Assembly (NCBI GenBank): GCA_900557655.1
Contig: USTX01000035.1
Span: 1-6,582 of the forward strand
Direction of reading: 5' to 3'
DNA from: an uncultured Eubacteriales bacterium
Lineage (GTDB): Bacteria > Bacillota > Clostridia > Christensenellales > UBA1242
DNA length: 6,582 nt
Shown in pieces: positions 4,444 through 6,582 of this stretch. The notes under the pieces are model-generated. The model was given only the letters and a program-made list of their open reading frames with translations. It was not told where the DNA came from and ran no database searches. Made by a program: the position numbers and the translations under genes. How positions within the stretch are numbered: position 1 is the stretch's first letter; the number at the start of each line of letters is the position of its first letter.

Positions 4444-6582
4444 ATGAGTGTAAGTTCTATTTCTGCCACCATAGCCAGCGTTACCCTTGCGTGCCTGATT
4501 TTAGGCTTTGTTTTTGGGTGGGTAAGAGGCTATCAAAAGTCACTTACAAGGTTTATTATGGTGTTGGTTGTGGCCGTTATTGCGTTTTTTGTTGTGCCAG
4601 CGCTGACCAATTCTGTGTTGATGTTTAACCTTACCAAATATAACGTAACGGTTGGCAGCAAAACAGTTAGCAACGTTAAAGAATTGATAATTGAATATAT
4701 ATCACAGATAGACAAAGTGCGCGAACTGATGCAGTCAAGCCCAACGATGAAAGAGTTTGTAACCGCTTTGCCTGCGATGCTTGTTAACGTTGTTTTATTT
4801 ACAGTTGTATTCTTTATCTTAAAATACATTTCGATGATTATCTATTGGATAATCGCGGGCGTGTGCTTTAATAAAAAGAAACTTGAAGGCAAAAACAAAA
4901 TCAAGCTGCTTGGCGCGGGGCTGGGCACGGTTCAAGCGTTTATCGCTGTGGCAATTTTGTTAGTGCCTATGTTTGGGTTTGCTAATATCGCCAATCAGGT
5001 CACTACTGAATATAATGCCAACACGTCCACCATCGCGTCCGCCGCAGTAAGCGCAAGTTATAGCGATGATGAGTATACTTTTGTTGCAGATGGTAACGTG
5101 GGTAACGAAAACAAGTCAGCTCAAGAGATAGACAAAACGGTTAAGCAGGTAGACAAATATGCATCGGCCTTTGAAAACACGTGGGTTGTTAAAGTTTACA
5201 GCGCATTTGGCATCAACAAGTTATCAATAAACGTGTTTAATTCGCTTTCAGAGCAAAAGGTCAACGGCGTTAAAACTAACCTGACTAACGAGATGACGAC
5301 TATTTCAAAAATGCTGCCATATGCTGAGAACTTGCTTAATTCTAACGGCGAGATAGACAGTAAGTTTGTTGAAAATCTTGATAAGCTTACAAGGGCCGCC
5401 TTTGAAAGTAAAGTGTTAGACAAATCGCTTAACGAAATTGTTTCAACGGCCGCCAGAAAATGGGCAAACGATGAACCATTCTTGGGCATCAATCGCCCAA
5501 CAGTTAAAGACAGTGCGTCGCTTAACCATTGTCTTCAAAAGGCGTTTGACGAGCTTGGCAAGTCTGGTCACGAGGTGGATAAAGACATCAATGCCATAAT
5601 TAACGTCCTTCAAGTTTTAACCGAAGAAGATGCAAGTGGTAAAACGATTTTAAGTACCCTTACAAAAGGTGACACGGTAGAAATATTAAACGCGCTTTCA
5701 GACGAAAATAAGAACACGTTTGAAAACCTTATCAATGCGATGGTTAAAAGCACAACGCTTAGCGCCATCATCCCAGACGTAATTAACGTTGGGCTTGACT
5801 TTATCTATGACGCTTTGGGCACTGAGGTTGAGCTTGACGGGACGCGGGTTAAAGTTTCAAGCCTTAAAGCAAACAGTGATAACGCAAACGAAGCCGCGTT
5901 GTTTGGCGAGTATAAAGTTAAGTCGACAGGCAATATTATTTGGAGCGTTGAATCAAAAAACATCCAAAAGATTTTGGGTAACCTCAGCCGCGTTTATGCT
6001 GACTTTGACGCCAACGAAAAGAAGGGTGCCGAAAAGCAAGAACTTATTAAAGTTATCAACTTTGAAAAAATTGGTGCGTCGCTTGACGCGATGAAGGCAA
6101 GTGCGCTGTTTAACGCGCCTGCTAAAAAGATTTTTGAAAGCTTTTTGAATAATAATATGCTTAGCGTTATCCCCGAAGGCACCAAACTTGAGCTGCTTAA
6201 CAATTGGGATACAATCAATATGCAGGCCACGTTTGCAAGCCTTAACGAGATGGTTGTTTTAGCCACCAAGCTTAATGACAAAGCCAGTGATCTTACCAAA
6301 GACGATATCAGCAACGTGCTTGATGCTATCACCAAAAGCGACGTTTCAAGCGGCGTTATTGACAGCATTTTAACCGAAGACAATCTTAAAAACGCCGGCC
6401 TTGATAAAGACACGGCCACAGCGGTTAAAGACACGGTTTCAAAGATAAGCACTGACCTTAAAGGCAAAACTGACGCTGAGAAAAAGAAAGAGCTTGACGG
6501 CATTTCGTCTGTTATCGAGGTTATCGGCAAAGCGGGCGCGGCCGGCGAGACCGATAAAGTAACGATTGAAAATACTGACGAT
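4444..6582 (+). CDS. Large CvpA-like membrane protein with a long extracytoplasmic domain (3' end beyond the window)
   Basis: The frame is open from ATG 4444 to the window edge (713 codons, no stop). AAGGAAG (4428-4434) nine bases upstream supports the start. Residues 1-180 form a four-helix module: helices at about 7-26, 37-57, 111-140 and 155-180. Features resembling the CvpA family are FGWVRGYQKSLTRF (24-37) after helix 1 and KIKLLGAGLGTVQAF (152-166) leading into helix 4. By the positive-inside rule the basic loops (28-36 and 144-154) are cytoplasmic, so the loop 58-110 and everything after 181 should be outside. Residues 181-713 are hydrophilic, mostly helical in character, rich in Lys, Asp, Asn, Ser and Thr, with repeated short helical units such as LTKDDISNVLDAI (617-629) and LTEDNLKNAGLD (643-654). 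Typical CvpA proteins are about 160-230 residues and lack such a domain. Function is unknown; a surface or envelope-associated structural role is inference. Confidence 0.75.
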   Translation, partial: MSVSSISATIASVTLACLILGFVFGWVRGYQKSLTRFIMVLVVAVIAFFVVPALTNSVLMFNLTKYNVTVGSKTVSNVKELIIEYISQIDKVRELMQSSPTMKEFVTALPAMLVNVVLFTVVFFILKYISMIIYWIIAGVCFNKKKLEGKNKIKLLGAGLGTVQAFIAVAILLVPMFGFANIANQVTTEYNANTSTIASAAVSASYSDDEYTFVADGNVGNENKSAQEIDKTVKQVDKYASAFENTWVVKVYSAFGINKLSINVFNSLSEQKVNGVKTNLTNEMTTISKMLPYAENLLNSNGEIDSKFVENLDKLTRAAFESKVLDKSLNEIVSTAARKWANDEPFLGINRPTVKDSASLNHCLQKAFDELGKSGHEVDKDINAIINVLQVLTEEDASGKTILSTLTKGDTVEILNALSDENKNTFENLINAMVKSTTLSAIIPDVINVGLDFIYDALGTEVELDGTRVKVSSLKANSDNANEAALFGEYKVKSTGNIIWSVESKNIQKILGNLSRVYADFDANEKKGAEKQELIKVINFEKIGASLDAMKASALFNAPAKKIFESFLNNNMLSVIPEGTKLELLNNWDTINMQATFASLNEMVVLATKLNDKASDLTKDDISNVLDAITKSDVSSGVIDSILTEDNLKNAGLDKDTATAVKDTVSKISTDLKGKTDAEKKKELDGISSVIEVIGKAGAAGETDKVTIENTDD

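Noticed and set aside
4371..4628. 85-residue + strand open frame starting with GTG
   Set aside because: Its start lies inside the terminator stem and most of it overlaps the CvpA-like gene in another frame; it has no ribosome binding site and a Cys/Tyr/Phe-heavy composition unlike a real protein.
5994..6530. 178-residue Ser/Leu-rich open frame on the - strand
   Set aside because: It mirrors the long CvpA-like reading frame, which has a good start, ribosome binding site and membrane module; Ser/Leu richness is what reversing Lys/Asp/Ala-rich codons gives.

Overview
The window looks like a chromosomal stretch from a low-to-moderate G+C Gram-positive bacterium, most likely an uncultured Bacillota/Clostridia-type organism. 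This rests on strong GAGG/AAGGAG ribosome binding sites, near-consensus TATAAT -10 boxes, and envelope families common in that phylum (YcxB-like, DUF368/PopT, VanY-like, CvpA-like). The taxonomy is inference; no rRNA or marker gene is present. I see no tRNA, rRNA, CRISPR array or transposase.

Left part (1-1219): a gene of which only the N-terminus is present runs leftward from 169. Diverging from it is a LysR-family regulator starting at 278. The 108-bp gap between them carries two oppositely directed, overlapping promoters with two palindromes built into them, the classic layout of a LysR regulator next to its target. The regulator is interrupted near its C-terminus by a 54-bp, in-frame, stop-bearing segment flanked by perfect 13-bp direct repeats. 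Removing one repeat period restores a normal 295-residue LysR protein ending at 1219.

Intergenic part (1220-1482): a 263-bp gap holds a long imperfect hairpin (about 1287-1372) with a perfect 13-bp core stem and features typical of structured RNA, then the promoter of the next operon.

Middle part (1483-4390): four genes on the + strand with short gaps (10, 27 and 45 nt) end at a Rho-independent terminator. They are a YcxB-like small membrane protein, an HD-domain phosphohydrolase, a DUF368/PopT-type polyprenyl-phosphate transporter with an unusual hydrophilic N-terminal tail, and a VanY-like (M15) D-Ala-D-Ala carboxypeptidase with no visible signal peptide. PopT and VanY-like proteins suggest a cell-wall theme: recycling of the undecaprenyl-phosphate lipid carrier and trimming of peptidoglycan stem peptides or precursors. 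The link of the HD and YcxB-like proteins to this theme is only by position.

Right part (4391-6582): a separate promoter drives a very large gene that is still open at the window end (at least 713 codons). It has a CvpA-like four-helix membrane module followed by more than 530 residues of predicted extracytoplasmic, mostly helical, lysine/aspartate/asparagine-rich sequence.
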